26,542 bases of DNA. Origin: JAKJGV01 sp964617565 (lineage in GTDB: Bacteria; Verrucomicrobiota; Kiritimatiellia; CAIQIC01; JAGNIJ01). The notes beneath the pieces were generated by a model, which worked only from the letters and a program-made list of their open reading frames with translations, made no database searches and was not told the origin of the DNA. Made by a program: the position numbers and the translations under genes. The stretch is taken from contig CAZTYH010000044.1 of assembly GCA_964617565.1 (NCBI GenBank), positions 1 to 26,542 of the forward strand, in the 5' to 3' direction. Positions 7,830-15,782 of the stretch are shown one piece after another (the stretch's first letter is position 1; every line of letters starts with the position of its first letter).

Positions 7830-8399
7830 TCAGGCCACCGGCCCGTCATTACTTGAAGGCTCGCCTTCATCGCCGGTTTTCATGGCTTGTTCAATCAACT
7901 TCTCAAAGCTCTTGCGGCCATCTTCATCGTTCAGCGACGCCCATCGCTCAACCAGCCGCAGCTTCATGGCCCATGCAAGCACCGCGGAAAACTCGAACGG
8001 ATCACTCAACACCAGTTCGTCCAGTACGTGCCAGCGGCAACGATCCAGCGCCTGTTCGCGTTCCATCGGATTCGCCCGCGCATAGGCGTCGGTGACGGCC
8101 TTCTCCAGCGAAACATCGAACCCCTCGTGATCACGCAAATAGCTTCTCGCTTCCGCCTGCAGCTTGCCCGCACGAATACGCGCGACCGCGTTGCGAATCT
8201 GTGTATCCGCATGATGCCACCGCCGCACGAAATCAGAGGTGCATTCTGACTCGCGCTCTTCCAGGAAAAGCTGCAGTTCGACAAGTTCTTCCTCGCTGAG
8301 CATGTTGGCGCAACGGGTGGGCATCTCCTGCCGCGAAAACGGCGGGGGATCGCCCAACACCAGGGTTGGCAACGATGCTACGAGGTAATAGGCGCTCAT
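7830..8399 (-). CDS. DUF2764 family protein of the V-type ATPase operon
   Basis: A 189-residue soluble, mainly helical protein starting MSAYYLVASLPTLVLGDPPP, the hallmark of DUF2764, a family found between subunits E and A in the V-type ATPase operons of Chlamydiae, Bacteroidetes and spirochaetes. It has no membrane segment. The start overlaps the stop of subunit E by four bases (ATGA), and the product is presumably made in step with the ATPase. The position is where archaeal and Enterococcus operons carry subunit C, the socket joining shaft to rotor ring, so a C-like role is a reasonable guess, but it is inference from position. W and R residues are frequent in the C-terminal half (CRWHVLDELVLSDPFEF, RLVERWASLND). 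The last 15 residues are acidic and low in complexity. Confidence 0.85.
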   Translation of the reverse strand: MSAYYLVASLPTLVLGDPPPFSRQEMPTRCANMLSEEELVELQLFLEERESECTSDFVRRWHHADTQIRNAVARIRAGKLQAEARSYLRDHEGFDVSLEKAVTDAYARANPMEREQALDRCRWHVLDELVLSDPFEFSAVLAWAMKLRLVERWASLNDEDGRKSFEKLIEQAMKTGDEGEPSSNDGPVA

Positions 8400-9043
8400 T
8401 TTTTCGCGTCCTTGTCCGCTTGCGAATCCTGCTGAGCGACACGATGCACAATCTCCGCAAGCTGCGGCCGCAGGAAATTGGTCAATGACTCGGCAATCGC
8501 TTCCTTGGTGAAGTCGTGATAGACGTGATCCTCCACGAACGATACCTTGAAGCCCTTGAATATTTCGTTGTCCACGTGAATTTCCACTCCGCTCAAGAGC
8601 TTTTGGCGGTACTGCTCGGCGAAGTAACGGATCAGTTCTTCCTTGTCCTGTGGACTGATCAGCAGATTAATCCGGCTCTCATTCCCCTGCCGCGCCGCGT
8701 ACGCTTCCGCCATTTTCACGAGCATCTGCTTCAAGACTTCAATGCTCAGCGCTTTCTCGACCGACTCGGCGACGATATCGGCCAGGATATTCTCCACTCC
8801 CTGCCCGACGCTGATCAGGAGGTCGCGGGCCGCCTGTTCGAGCGTTTTTGTGCTGCGCTGGGTGAAGGCTTCCGAATTGCGTTCGGCGTCTTCCAGGTAG
8901 GTTTTCGCCTTCTGCTCGGCTTCTTTTACGATCGCCGCCGCTTTTTCCTTGGCTTTGGCAATGATCTGCGTCGCCTGCTGCTCCGCGGTTTCAACACCTT
9001 CCTGTTTAATCCGGTCAATCAAATGCTGAAGTTCTTCGGCCAT
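8396..9043 (-). CDS. atpE: V-type ATP synthase subunit E (peripheral stalk)
   Basis: Peripheral-stalk subunit (NtpE) that holds the A3B3 head still against the rotor. The ATG at 9041-9043 is preceded by a strong GAGGAGG at 7 bases and gives 215 residues, MAEELQHLIDRIKQEGVETA onward; a longer reading frame upstream is not conserved in character. Residues 1-90 are a long charged coiled coil rich in A, K, E and Q; residues about 105-200 are the globular C-terminal domain that meets the head (INLLISPQDKEELIRYFAEQ, ending NFLRPQLAEIVHRV). It is the first gene of the operon, downstream of the promoter at about 9096-9124. No G/H subunit, which pairs with E in other V/A-ATPases, is visible nearby. 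Confidence 0.9.
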   Translation of the reverse strand: MAEELQHLIDRIKQEGVETAEQQATQIIAKAKEKAAAIVKEAEQKAKTYLEDAERNSEAFTQRSTKTLEQAARDLLISVGQGVENILADIVAESVEKALSIEVLKQMLVKMAEAYAARQGNESRINLLISPQDKEELIRYFAEQYRQKLLSGVEIHVDNEIFKGFKVSFVEDHVYHDFTKEAIAESLTNFLRPQLAEIVHRVAQQDSQADKDAKK

Positions 9044-9095
9044 AATAATCCTCCTCGGGCTTCGTTTTCCACGGCCCGGCGAAAGTGAACGAATG

Positions 9096-9124
9096 AGTAT
9101 ATAGAGGCCCCCCGGTCCTGTAAA
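9096..9124 (-). promoter_or_regulatory. Sigma70-like promoter of the V-ATPase operon
   Basis: On the minus strand a -35 TTTACA (9124-9119) and a -10 TATACT (9101-9096) are separated by exactly 17 bases. The predicted start lies near 9089, giving a leader of about 45 bases before the atpE ATG at 9043. Both boxes are close to consensus and no other strong candidate lies in the gap. Confidence 0.6.
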
Positions 9125-9162
9125 CAGTGGGATGGAGCAGCTGAGAGAGCGGCAAGGCCTGC

Positions 9163-9174
9163 CGCCTTCAGGCG
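9163..9174. repeat. Short palindrome in the divergent intergenic region
   Basis: CGCCTTCAGGCG is a 5-bp stem with a two-base loop and is the reverse complement of the hairpin core at 15091-15102. It lies between the ATPase promoter and the radical SAM gene, 85 bases or more from either start codon. It may be a solitary copy of the hairpin unit found in the array at 15048-15180. Confidence 0.4.
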
Positions 9175-9260
9175 CATAATTCAAACCCATGGGGGGCGCC
9201 GGGCCTCCGTCGCCGAATCTCTATTGCACAAGAACCGGAAAAGAGGACAATAGAGACGCC

Positions 9261-10517
9261 ATGACGTTGATCGAAAAGCTGGAAATTCTCTCCGCCGCCG
9301 CCAAATACGACGTGTCGTGTTCTTCCAGCGCCAGCCGCCGTGTAAATGTTGATGGCGGCCTTGGCAACGCCGCACGATCGGGCATCTGCCATAGTTGGTC
9401 GGATGACGGCCGCTGCATCTCTCTCCTGAAGATTCTCTTCACGAACCATTGCATTCACGATTGCGCCTACTGCATGAACAGGGTCAGCAATCCCGTGCCG
9501 CGCGCGGCGTTCACGCCGGATGAAGTGGCGACCCTGACGATGGAGTTCTACCGTCGCAACTACATCGAGGGACTGTTTCTCAGCTCCGGCGTCATTCGCA
9601 ATGCGGATTACACGATGGAGCAACTGGTGCGCGTGATGGAAAAGTTGCGCATGGAACACCATTTCCATGGATACATCCACATGAAGGCCATTCCGGGGGC
9701 AAGTCTCGAACTGATTCAAAAGGCGGGCCTGCTGGCGGACCGGCTGAGTGTGAATATCGAACTCCCTTCCGAGCCCTCGCTGCGCGCGTTGTGCCCTGGC
9801 AAAAAAAAGGAGGACATCCTTCTGCCGATGGGCTGCATCAACCAGGGCATCGCGGAAAACCGCGTGGAGCGGAAAAAGCACAAGCGCATCCCGTCATTTG
9901 TTCCAGCCGGACAAAGCACGCAACTCATCGTCGGCGCAAGCCCGGAAAGCGATCAGCAGATCCTCCGCCTCTCCGAAGCGCTTTATCGGCGCTACCGCCT
10001 GAAACGCGTCTACTACTCCGCCTATATGCCTGTAAACGCGGATTCGCGACTGCCCGACCCGGAGAAAAAGCCGGACCTGTTGCGCGAACACCGGCTCTAT
10101 CAAGCCGACTGGCTGGTACGATTATATGGTTTTGATGCGGAAGAATTGCTGACCGGCGCCGATGCATTTCTCGACCGCGAGTTCGACCCCAAAACGGCGT
10201 GGGCGCTGCGCAACCTGCACCGGTTTCCTGTCGAGGTGAACAAAGCGGACTACGAAACACTGCTGCGCGTACCGGGCATCGGCTTCAAATCGGCGGGACG
10301 GATACTTGCCACGCGCCGATTCTCCGCTGTGCGCTCCGAAGACCTGGCCAAGCTCGGCGTGGTGGTCAAGCGCGCGCAGTTCTTCGTGACCTGCCAGGGC
10401 CGTTACGCGCCGGGCGGAGGGATTACCGAATCGCTTATCCGGCAGCAGTTGATTCCTGCGCTCAGGCGGCAAGTACCCGTGGCCGGTTTATCGCAACCGG
10501 AATTGTTCGCCGTATGA
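9261..10517 (+). CDS. Putative DNA modification/repair radical SAM protein (TIGR03916-like)
   Basis: A 418-residue radical SAM enzyme with a C-terminal helix-hairpin-helix DNA-binding motif. The [4Fe-4S] motif is CIHDCAYC (C64, C68, C71); further cysteines lie at 20, 43 and 52. The helix-hairpin-helix is near 335-352 (LLRVPGIGFKSAGRIL), followed by another cysteine in FVTCQGRYAPGGG. The start is taken at ATG 9261 because MTLIEKLEILSAAAKYDVSC is the usual family start; an upstream in-frame ATG at 9189 would add a low-complexity stretch unlike the family. The stop overlaps the start of the next gene by four bases (ATGA). This family is known only from genome context: it occurs with a DUF4130 protein, sometimes fused to a uracil-DNA-glycosylase-like domain. 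Its reaction is unknown; a DNA substrate is inferred from the motif and the partners. Confidence 0.9.
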   Translation: MTLIEKLEILSAAAKYDVSCSSSASRRVNVDGGLGNAARSGICHSWSDDGRCISLLKILFTNHCIHDCAYCMNRVSNPVPRAAFTPDEVATLTMEFYRRNYIEGLFLSSGVIRNADYTMEQLVRVMEKLRMEHHFHGYIHMKAIPGASLELIQKAGLLADRLSVNIELPSEPSLRALCPGKKKEDILLPMGCINQGIAENRVERKKHKRIPSFVPAGQSTQLIVGASPESDQQILRLSEALYRRYRLKRVYYSAYMPVNADSRLPDPEKKPDLLREHRLYQADWLVRLYGFDAEELLTGADAFLDREFDPKTAWALRNLHRFPVEVNKADYETLLRVPGIGFKSAGRILATRRFSAVRSEDLAKLGVVVKRAQFFVTCQGRYAPGGGITESLIRQQLIPALRRQVPVAGLSQPELFAV

Positions 10518-11412
10518 AGGCCTGGCTTTACGACGACTCTTTCGATGGACTCTTGACCACGATCGCGTTGCAACACGAATCGGGCGAGCGGCCGGAAAGC
10601 ATCACCCCCGCCACGCAGGCGCAGATGAACTTGTTCGGAACGACGGCCCAGGTCTCAACCGACCCGGTGCGCGCAGAAAGATTGCTGCGCAGCCTGCGCG
10701 AGAAAGTGTCGCCCGGTGTAGCACGGGTNNNNNNNNNNNNNNNNNNNNNNNNNNNNNNNNNNNNNNNNNNNNNNNNNNNNNNNNNNNNNNNNNNNNNNNN
10801 NNNNNNNNNNNNNNNNNNNNNNNNNNNNCAGAAAGATTGCTGCGCAGCCTGCGCGAGAAAGTGTCGCCCGGTGTAGCACGGGTCGTGACGTACGTCGGAC
10901 TTTCCGAGTTGCCGGACCTGGAAATGCCGCTGTTCGATTTTATCGAGCTGGCGTTCCGGCACGGAGAAGGGGTGCTTTCCTACCATGCAAACGGCGCGGT
11001 TCGATGCATCAGCGATGTGGCGCGCAGGGTCGGAGGAGAAATTCATCGGCTGAAAGGACTGCTTCGCTTCCGGGACACGGAACAAGGAATTTTATGGGGT
11101 CCGCTCGAACCGGATCACAACGTCATCGTGCCGATTTCGTTTCACTTCCGAAAACGCATGCCGCGCGAGCGCTGGATGATCCACGACGTCCGGCGCGGCC
11201 TGGCTGTGCTTTGGGACGGATCAAACCTGGAAGAGCGAGAGGACAAGGCCATCCCCGCCGTGAAACTGAGCGACGATGAAGGGGAAGTTCAGGGTTTATG
11301 GCGCGCGTTTTATGACAAGGTTGCCATCACGGAACGAAGCAACCCGCGCCTTCAGCGACAGAACATGCCGAGGCGATACTGGAAGTACCTGATGGAGAAA
11401 GGCACAGGCTAG
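10514..11412 (+). CDS. DUF4130-type DNA metabolism protein (TIGR03915-like), interrupted by an assembly gap
   Basis: Partner of the radical SAM gene, with which it overlaps by four bases. As written, 100 N bases split it and the frame does not continue across. However, the 55 bases before the gap (10674-10728) are repeated exactly after it (10829-10883). Merging those copies (10514-10728 joined to 10884-11412) gives an uninterrupted 247-residue protein, about the usual length for the family. The N-terminal part begins MKAWLYDDSFDGLLTTIALQ; the C-terminal DUF4130 domain shows HFRKRMPRERWMIHDVRRGL and the diagnostic NPRLQRQNMPRRYWKYL near the end. Members occur next to the radical SAM protein and in some genomes are fused to a uracil-DNA-glycosylase-like domain; no such fusion is present here. 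Function is unproven. Confidence 0.88.
10729..10828. other. Scaffold gap of 100 N flanked by identical contig ends
   Basis: Exactly 100 N bases, the conventional placeholder for a gap of unknown size. The 55 bases on each side (10674-10728 and 10829-10883) are identical and in the same orientation, so the two contigs overlap and nothing need be missing between them. Confidence 0.95.
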
Positions 11413-11428
11413 GCGCAGGCCATCTTTT

Positions 11429-11468
11429 ACTCTCACAACGGATCGCGGCCGCGACGTGTTGCGAGAGT
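11429..11468. terminator. Stem-loop between convergent genes, possible bidirectional terminator
   Basis: ACTCTCACAAC (11429-11439) pairs with GTTGCGAGAGT (11458-11468) with a single mismatch, and the enclosed loop holds a perfect 12-base palindrome TCGCGGCCGCGA (11443-11454). It sits in the 67-base gap between the convergent DUF4130 and protease genes, where a shared terminator would be expected. Neither strand has a clear T-tract after the stem, so an intrinsic terminator is only a possibility. Confidence 0.35.
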
Positions 11469-11479
11469 GAAGAGGAAGA

Positions 11480-14400
11480 TTACTCCTCCGGCAGGGTAAC
11501 CTTGATTCGATAATAGATGCGCTGTTTCGCCGAATGCACGGCGTCGGTGTATGTGGCCGTTCCCGTCATGCCTGGCCGCCACTCAGTGAACAATTCATTG
11601 GTGATGACCCCCGGCTGGTTAGTGCCCATATAAAGAGCGTAAACCCGCCCCGTGCTTGCATACCAACGCAACAGGTAGCTGCCGCCGCCCGATCTATGGG
11701 GATCCAACATCAATACGCTGAGCCGGTTCGTCGGATCCGTATCCATGACGAACTCCTTCCAATTCAGTGCGCCATCTTCATCCGTATCCTCAAGCACCAG
11801 ATCCTCAAAGTCGCCCGTAATGTCATAACCGGCAAGCCAGAGGTAAGGTACGGCAACCGGCGCGCTCGTTGTCATGTTCATCCTGAAATTTGCCTGCATG
11901 GTTTTCGGCGCATTAACGAGCAGGTTCAGCGGATTCTGGATTTCCTGTCCGCCCGACACGTCACCCGTCCAGTTCGTGAAATGATAATACGCATCGGCCG
12001 TGGCCGTGATCGTCGTCGTCACTCCGGAAGCCTGCCATCCCGGCGTCACATTCACCGCCCCGTTCGGGCCGGCGGATGGACTGATCCAATAATTGGTTCG
12101 CCACTGCCAGGCGATGGTCGTGTCGTTAGTGATCGTCAGCGTCAGGTTGGTCGGCGTGACCGGCGTGAAGTTGTTTCCGGAAACGGATGCGCCAATGCAC
12201 TCGTACCGAACACCGTCCCCGCCCGAAGCTGGTGAGCCGGCCATCACGGCATGGACCGTTGAACTCACGTTGGTCAGGGTGATCCCTGCGGGCCAGGGCG
12301 TTCCATATGTCGAAATGACCGTCAGAATACGACTGGTGATGGACTGAGCCTGCACGTTGAACTTGTTTGAATCACCTTCGACATTTTCCGCCGCCACTGC
12401 CCGGATGTACAGGTTCGTGACCACTCGTTTCACCGTGACGGAACCCGTCCATACCCCGTTCGTGAAGCCATCCGCTTCGGCCGGTAAAACCTCGACGACT
12501 CTCTCCACTTTAAGACGGATGTTCGGAATAAGATTGCTGAGCGCGGGCGTGGATGCATCAAGGGAACTCGAACCCGACCATGTTAGAGGATCGCCATGAT
12601 TGCTGTCCGACACGCCGTAAACCAGGCGATTGGTGATCGGGGTTTGGTACGCTATTCCATCTGAAGCCCATGTCGAATTGTTAAAGCAGAAATCAACCAT
12701 CAGGTTTTCTGTTCCATTGTAGTCAAACGGCGTGTCGAACGTGAAGAAAACCCATCCCGTTGAGCTGATCGCCTCATTGTATTGATAGACCGTGGTCCAA
12801 CCGCTGTCGGGCCCGTCGAATTCCGCCGCGGAGTATGCGCTGAGCTTTGTATGCTTCATGCGTATCGTCCATGCCGTCAGCGTCAGCGGGGGGATGGTTT
12901 GGACGTTCAGGCCAAGACTGTGAATCTTCATGGCCCCGCCCAACTCGCTCTGCAGGTAGATTACCTGCGTACGCGCATCTTCAAAATACGTGGTCAACGG
13001 AGCGCCCCACTGCCAGTCGCTCAAACCAATCGTCCCGGTTGCCGCCACGTATCCGCAAAGTTCCGCCGGGCCGGAGAAAAAGTCAGCCACATCGCCGAAG
13101 TTGTCCTTTGCCGTGATCGTTGCCGCAAAGGGAATGTTTGTGTATTGCGGAGAAGAAATTCCGTTCCACACAAGGTCCTTGAGCTTGGGCTCCAGGCTTT
13201 CTGTTGTTCCACTCAACAAAACAGAGAAAGCCTGCGGCCCACCGGACAGCGACTCTTTGTGGCTCACGCGCAGCGTATACAGGCCCATCCCTCCGGGGTC
13301 GGAAATAAAGACCTGTTCCACATTATCCACCTGGTTATCGCCGACTGTCGCGGCATTGGTCGGACTGGCCCTGTTTAATAGATAGGGAAAGTTCGTTGTG
13401 CCATCCGGGCTGATCACTCGCAAATCCAAGTCGTTGACAAGGTTCCGGTTCGTCGAGTTGAGCCCGGTTTGCGCCGTCCCCTCGGGATCTGTCCACGACA
13501 ACGTAGCCCGGATCGCACTTTCTCCATCCCAGAGAAATTCATAACTCTTTGTGGGATTTGCCGCAGTGAGAGTATCCTCAATCATGAAAAAGGCGCCCGG
13601 TTGCTCATGGTGATTGAGTATATGATCCGCCGCCGCCTTCGTATTCATCAACCCCCAACCGAATATGTAATCCGGCCCCGCCGTTCCCAGATCATCCGCC
13701 GTATGAATGATCAATCCCTTCAAGGTTGCGGCACGCATATCCTGGGCAGGAAAAAGTTTTCGATAATACTCAATAAGCAGCAGCGCCGATCCGCCCGCGT
13801 TCGGAGCCGCCATGCTCGTTCCTGTAAATAAAGCATAGGTATTCGTCCCATCAGCCGTTGACGAATAGACCACCACGCCATTGGCCACAACATCAGGCTT
13901 GATCCGCCCGTCATCCGTCGGTCCCCAGCAACTGAAATCGTTCATCGCGGCAACCGCGGGATTGCGTACGCCACCACTGATGGCGTCATTAACCGCGCCA
14001 ACCGTCATGACGTTCTTGGCAACCCCCATATACTTAATCGTGTTGTAGCCGCCCTGCTTGTGATTGTCGGCATAAGGATGAACGGAAGGATTGAAAGTAT
14101 AATTCACGCCATTGAATCGGAACGTGCCGCCCGACGACGGGGTCCCATCCTGGCGATCATTGGCCGCCACAACGAACGGGAGATAAAAAGGCGCCTGGCG
14201 GCATATCCCATCCCATGCCCGGGCATAACTGTCATATTGTCCAAAGGAACGCGCCTCGCGTTCGGCAAGATCATATCCGAACCAGTGCCATCCGTCATAT
14301 CCCGAGTAATTACCCTGTTCCCATCCAGCCAGGTACGTGTAGGAGTGATTCGAGATATAAATCCGGTTTGTCTGGTTGTGATCCGTTGCTGCCTCAGCAG

Positions 14401-14968
14401 CCATTTCAGATTGATCGCTTGTCCAGTCGTAGGAGTGGACCACAACGGCCGGCGCCATTCCCATCGCAGCGGCCACAACCCCCCTGGCTCCGAGTGTTCC
14501 TCCCACATGAGTGGCATGATTAAGATAGGCACTTCCATCTTTTACAAACACTCGGTTAGGAGAAACGAACTCCTGGTGGTTGGTGCGAACGGCGCCTCCA
14601 TCCCATATGCCGACAATCAGGTTGCTTCCAAGCACATTGTAAGGACTTGCATCCCGCACCAGGTTGGCCGCGGTTGAAACGGCCGCGGTCGCATTCATCG
14701 TGCTGTAATAGAGGGGATGTCCATGCTCATCCAGCGCCATCAGTTCAAAGACACGACCGGCAGGAGTGATCCCGCGCACCGCCCATCCCCTCGCCCTCGC
14801 CACGGTGTGCGCCTCCTTCTTACGCTCCGCCGCATCGCGAGCAAGAGCTTCAACGGTCGCCGCGCGGGCTTGCTCCGTGCGAAGATCAACAGGGACCGGC
14901 TGACGCGCCAATGCCGGCGTTCCGAGCACAAAAAGACAGACCAGGACAAAGTGAAGATACAGCTTCAT
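11480..14968 (-). CDS. Large secreted subtilisin-like serine protease (S8) with C-terminal accessory domains
   Basis: A 1162-residue exported protease. The start is ATG 14966-14968, since MKLYLHFVLVCLFVLGTPALA is a clear Sec signal peptide (cleavage near residue 22); an upstream TTG at 15007 would bury it. After a pro-region (23 to about 105) comes the subtilase domain with the triad D123 (VGIWDGG), H154 (HATHVGG) and S385 (GTSMAAP), plus oxyanion N270 (VVAANDR). Beyond about 470 come beta-rich domains: a jelly-roll typical of Kp43-like subtilases, a second beta domain, an InlB B-repeat-like segment (GAVNVTPGWQASG... NWTGD) near 990-1050, an acidic DTDEDGALNWKEF segment, and a C-terminal module ending RIYYRIKV. 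A weak -10 (TATATT) lies at 15011-15006, minus strand. Substrate is unknown; extracellular protein degradation is likely. yajD lies upstream in the same direction, 214 bases away. Confidence 0.92.
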   Translation of the reverse strand: MKLYLHFVLVCLFVLGTPALARQPVPVDLRTEQARAATVEALARDAAERKKEAHTVARARGWAVRGITPAGRVFELMALDEHGHPLYYSTMNATAAVSTAANLVRDASPYNVLGSNLIVGIWDGGAVRTNHQEFVSPNRVFVKDGSAYLNHATHVGGTLGARGVVAAAMGMAPAVVVHSYDWTSDQSEMAAEAATDHNQTNRIYISNHSYTYLAGWEQGNYSGYDGWHWFGYDLAEREARSFGQYDSYARAWDGICRQAPFYLPFVVAANDRQDGTPSSGGTFRFNGVNYTFNPSVHPYADNHKQGGYNTIKYMGVAKNVMTVGAVNDAISGGVRNPAVAAMNDFSCWGPTDDGRIKPDVVANGVVVYSSTADGTNTYALFTGTSMAAPNAGGSALLLIEYYRKLFPAQDMRAATLKGLIIHTADDLGTAGPDYIFGWGLMNTKAAADHILNHHEQPGAFFMIEDTLTAANPTKSYEFLWDGESAIRATLSWTDPEGTAQTGLNSTNRNLVNDLDLRVISPDGTTNFPYLLNRASPTNAATVGDNQVDNVEQVFISDPGGMGLYTLRVSHKESLSGGPQAFSVLLSGTTESLEPKLKDLVWNGISSPQYTNIPFAATITAKDNFGDVADFFSGPAELCGYVAATGTIGLSDWQWGAPLTTYFEDARTQVIYLQSELGGAMKIHSLGLNVQTIPPLTLTAWTIRMKHTKLSAYSAAEFDGPDSGWTTVYQYNEAISSTGWVFFTFDTPFDYNGTENLMVDFCFNNSTWASDGIAYQTPITNRLVYGVSDSNHGDPLTWSGSSSLDASTPALSNLIPNIRLKVERVVEVLPAEADGFTNGVWTGSVTVKRVVTNLYIRAVAAENVEGDSNKFNVQAQSITSRILTVISTYGTPWPAGITLTNVSSTVHAVMAGSPASGGDGVRYECIGASVSGNNFTPVTPTNLTLTITNDTTIAWQWRTNYWISPSAGPNGAVNVTPGWQASGVTTTITATADAYYHFTNWTGDVSGGQEIQNPLNLLVNAPKTMQANFRMNMTTSAPVAVPYLWLAGYDITGDFEDLVLEDTDEDGALNWKEFVMDTDPTNRLSVLMLDPHRSGGGSYLLRWYASTGRVYALYMGTNQPGVITNELFTEWRPGMTGTATYTDAVHSAKQRIYYRIKVTLPEE

Positions 14969-15047
14969 CTGCCGCAACACCTGAAAACGACCCTCTCCCG
15001 TTATCAATATACCCGCAGGCGCATTATTGGTTTATGCGAACGAAGCC

Positions 15048-15180
15048 CCCCTCACCCCGAACCCGGCGCTAAAGCGCCGGAAAAGACTTCCGCCTGAAGG
15101 CGGAACTCCGGCAGCCACCCGTCAGAGTTCCGCGTTTACGCGGAAGCCGGACACGGGCTGAGGCCCGTGTTGGTGAGGGG
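15048..15180. repeat. Array of four hairpins inside CCCCTCACC/GGTGAGGGG terminal inverted repeats
   Basis: The 214-base gap between yajD and the protease gene holds a compact structured element. The ends are perfect 9-bp inverted repeats (15048-15056 and 15172-15180). Inside are four consecutive perfect hairpins: CCGGCGCT/AGCGCCGG (15063-15080), TTCCGCC/GGCGGAA (15088-15105), TTCCGCGT/ACGCGGAA (15128-15145) and ACACGGGC/GCCCGTGT (15151-15170). The 3' arm of hairpin 2 can instead pair with the 5' arm of hairpin 3 (GCGGAACTC 15100-15108 with GAGTTCCGC 15125-15133). Its end motifs match the element at 858-961. No coding potential. Confidence 0.75.
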
Positions 15181-15182
15181 TT

Positions 15183-15566
15183 TTACTTCTCTTCCGGCTT
15201 CACGATTCCGTCGAGCTTGTCGAATGGATTGAACAGCACCGACGCACCCGGCTGGGCGTCATCGCTTCCGCCTCCATGCCCGGCCATGAGATACTTCTCG
15301 TGTTCGTGGTCATGACAGTAGATGCAGAGCAGCTCCCAATTGCTGCCGTCGGGCGGATTGTTGTCGTGGTTGTGATCCTTGTGATGAACAGTCAGCTCGC
15401 GCAATCGCGCGCCCTCGAACTCACGTCCGCAACTCGCGCAAACATGCGGAAACATCGCCAGCGCCCGCTCGCGATAGCTTTTCTGCCGCCGCTCCACGTC
15501 GCGATGAAGCCCCTCCAGCGCCCGGGCCTTCTGCGCATCCGTCAGTTGACTCTTTTTGCGGGCCAT
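15183..15566 (-). CDS. yajD: YajD-like HNH nuclease
   Basis: A 127-residue HNH-family protein closely resembling E. coli YajD. The N-terminal third is a basic helical segment (KKSQLTDAQKARALEGLHRD). A zinc-binding pair CASC (C43, C46) is followed by the HNH core LTVHHKDHNHDNNPPDGSNW (59-77: H61/H62, N70, N76) and CIYCHDHEHEK (C81, C84, H85, H87), giving the beta-beta-alpha metal fold. The C-terminal tail, about 30 residues from 95, is glycine- and acid-rich. The ATG at 15566 is preceded by GGGGGTGAG. The DNA or RNA substrate of YajD proteins is not established; nuclease activity is inferred from the motif. The gene diverges from the TetR/RND operon. Confidence 0.9.
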   Translation of the reverse strand: MARKKSQLTDAQKARALEGLHRDVERRQKSYRERALAMFPHVCASCGREFEGARLRELTVHHKDHNHDNNPPDGSNWELLCIYCHDHEHEKYLMAGHGGGSDDAQPGASVLFNPFDKLDGIVKPEEK

Positions 15567-15723
15567 TTTCTCACCCCCATCCTGTTTGACCGGGCTTCAT
15601 CGCGCAAGGCTATCGCGGTCATTCATGCCGGTCAATCCCTCCCATGCCGAAGCGTGCGGGATGAAAAGCACCGCCCCGCAGATTGGGCCTGCCGTCGCTC
15701 CGGCCGCTTTTTCGGCCAGTCAG

Positions 15724-15752
15724 TTGACGGGCCATGCAATAAAATGTATATT
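15724..15752 (+). promoter_or_regulatory. Sigma70-like promoter of the TetR-RND efflux operon
   Basis: A -35 TTGACG (15724-15729) and a -10 TATATT (15747-15752) are separated by exactly 17 bases. Transcription would start near 15759, inside the palindrome at 15752-15769, leaving a leader of only about 12-24 bases before the regulator's start codon. Confidence 0.65.
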
Positions 15753-15769
15753 TCAAACGTTCATTTGAA
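15752..15769 (+). promoter_or_regulatory. Candidate TetR operator palindrome
   Basis: TTCAAA (15752-15757) and TTTGAA (15764-15769) are perfect inverted half-sites with a six-base spacer that itself pairs partly (14 of 18 positions symmetric). The site begins within the -10 box and covers the predicted transcription start, the right place for repression of the operon by its own first gene product. Confidence 0.55.
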
Positions 15770-15782
15770 TATGAGCGTGAAT

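Noticed and set aside
9189..9260. Upstream ATG at 9189 for the radical SAM gene
   Set aside because: The added residues are low in complexity and the known family starts with the MTL-x-EKLEIL motif at 9261.
10514..11412. Calling the DUF4130 gene a frameshifted pseudogene
   Set aside because: The break coincides with the N run, and merging the identical 55-base flanks restores a full-length frame.
15048..15180. Hairpin array as a CRISPR array
   Set aside because: The hairpins differ from one another in sequence and are not regularly spaced, and no cas genes are present.
15276..15770. N-terminal extension of the TetR gene back to 15276
   Set aside because: That part is antisense to the YajD-like gene and runs through the promoter and operator.
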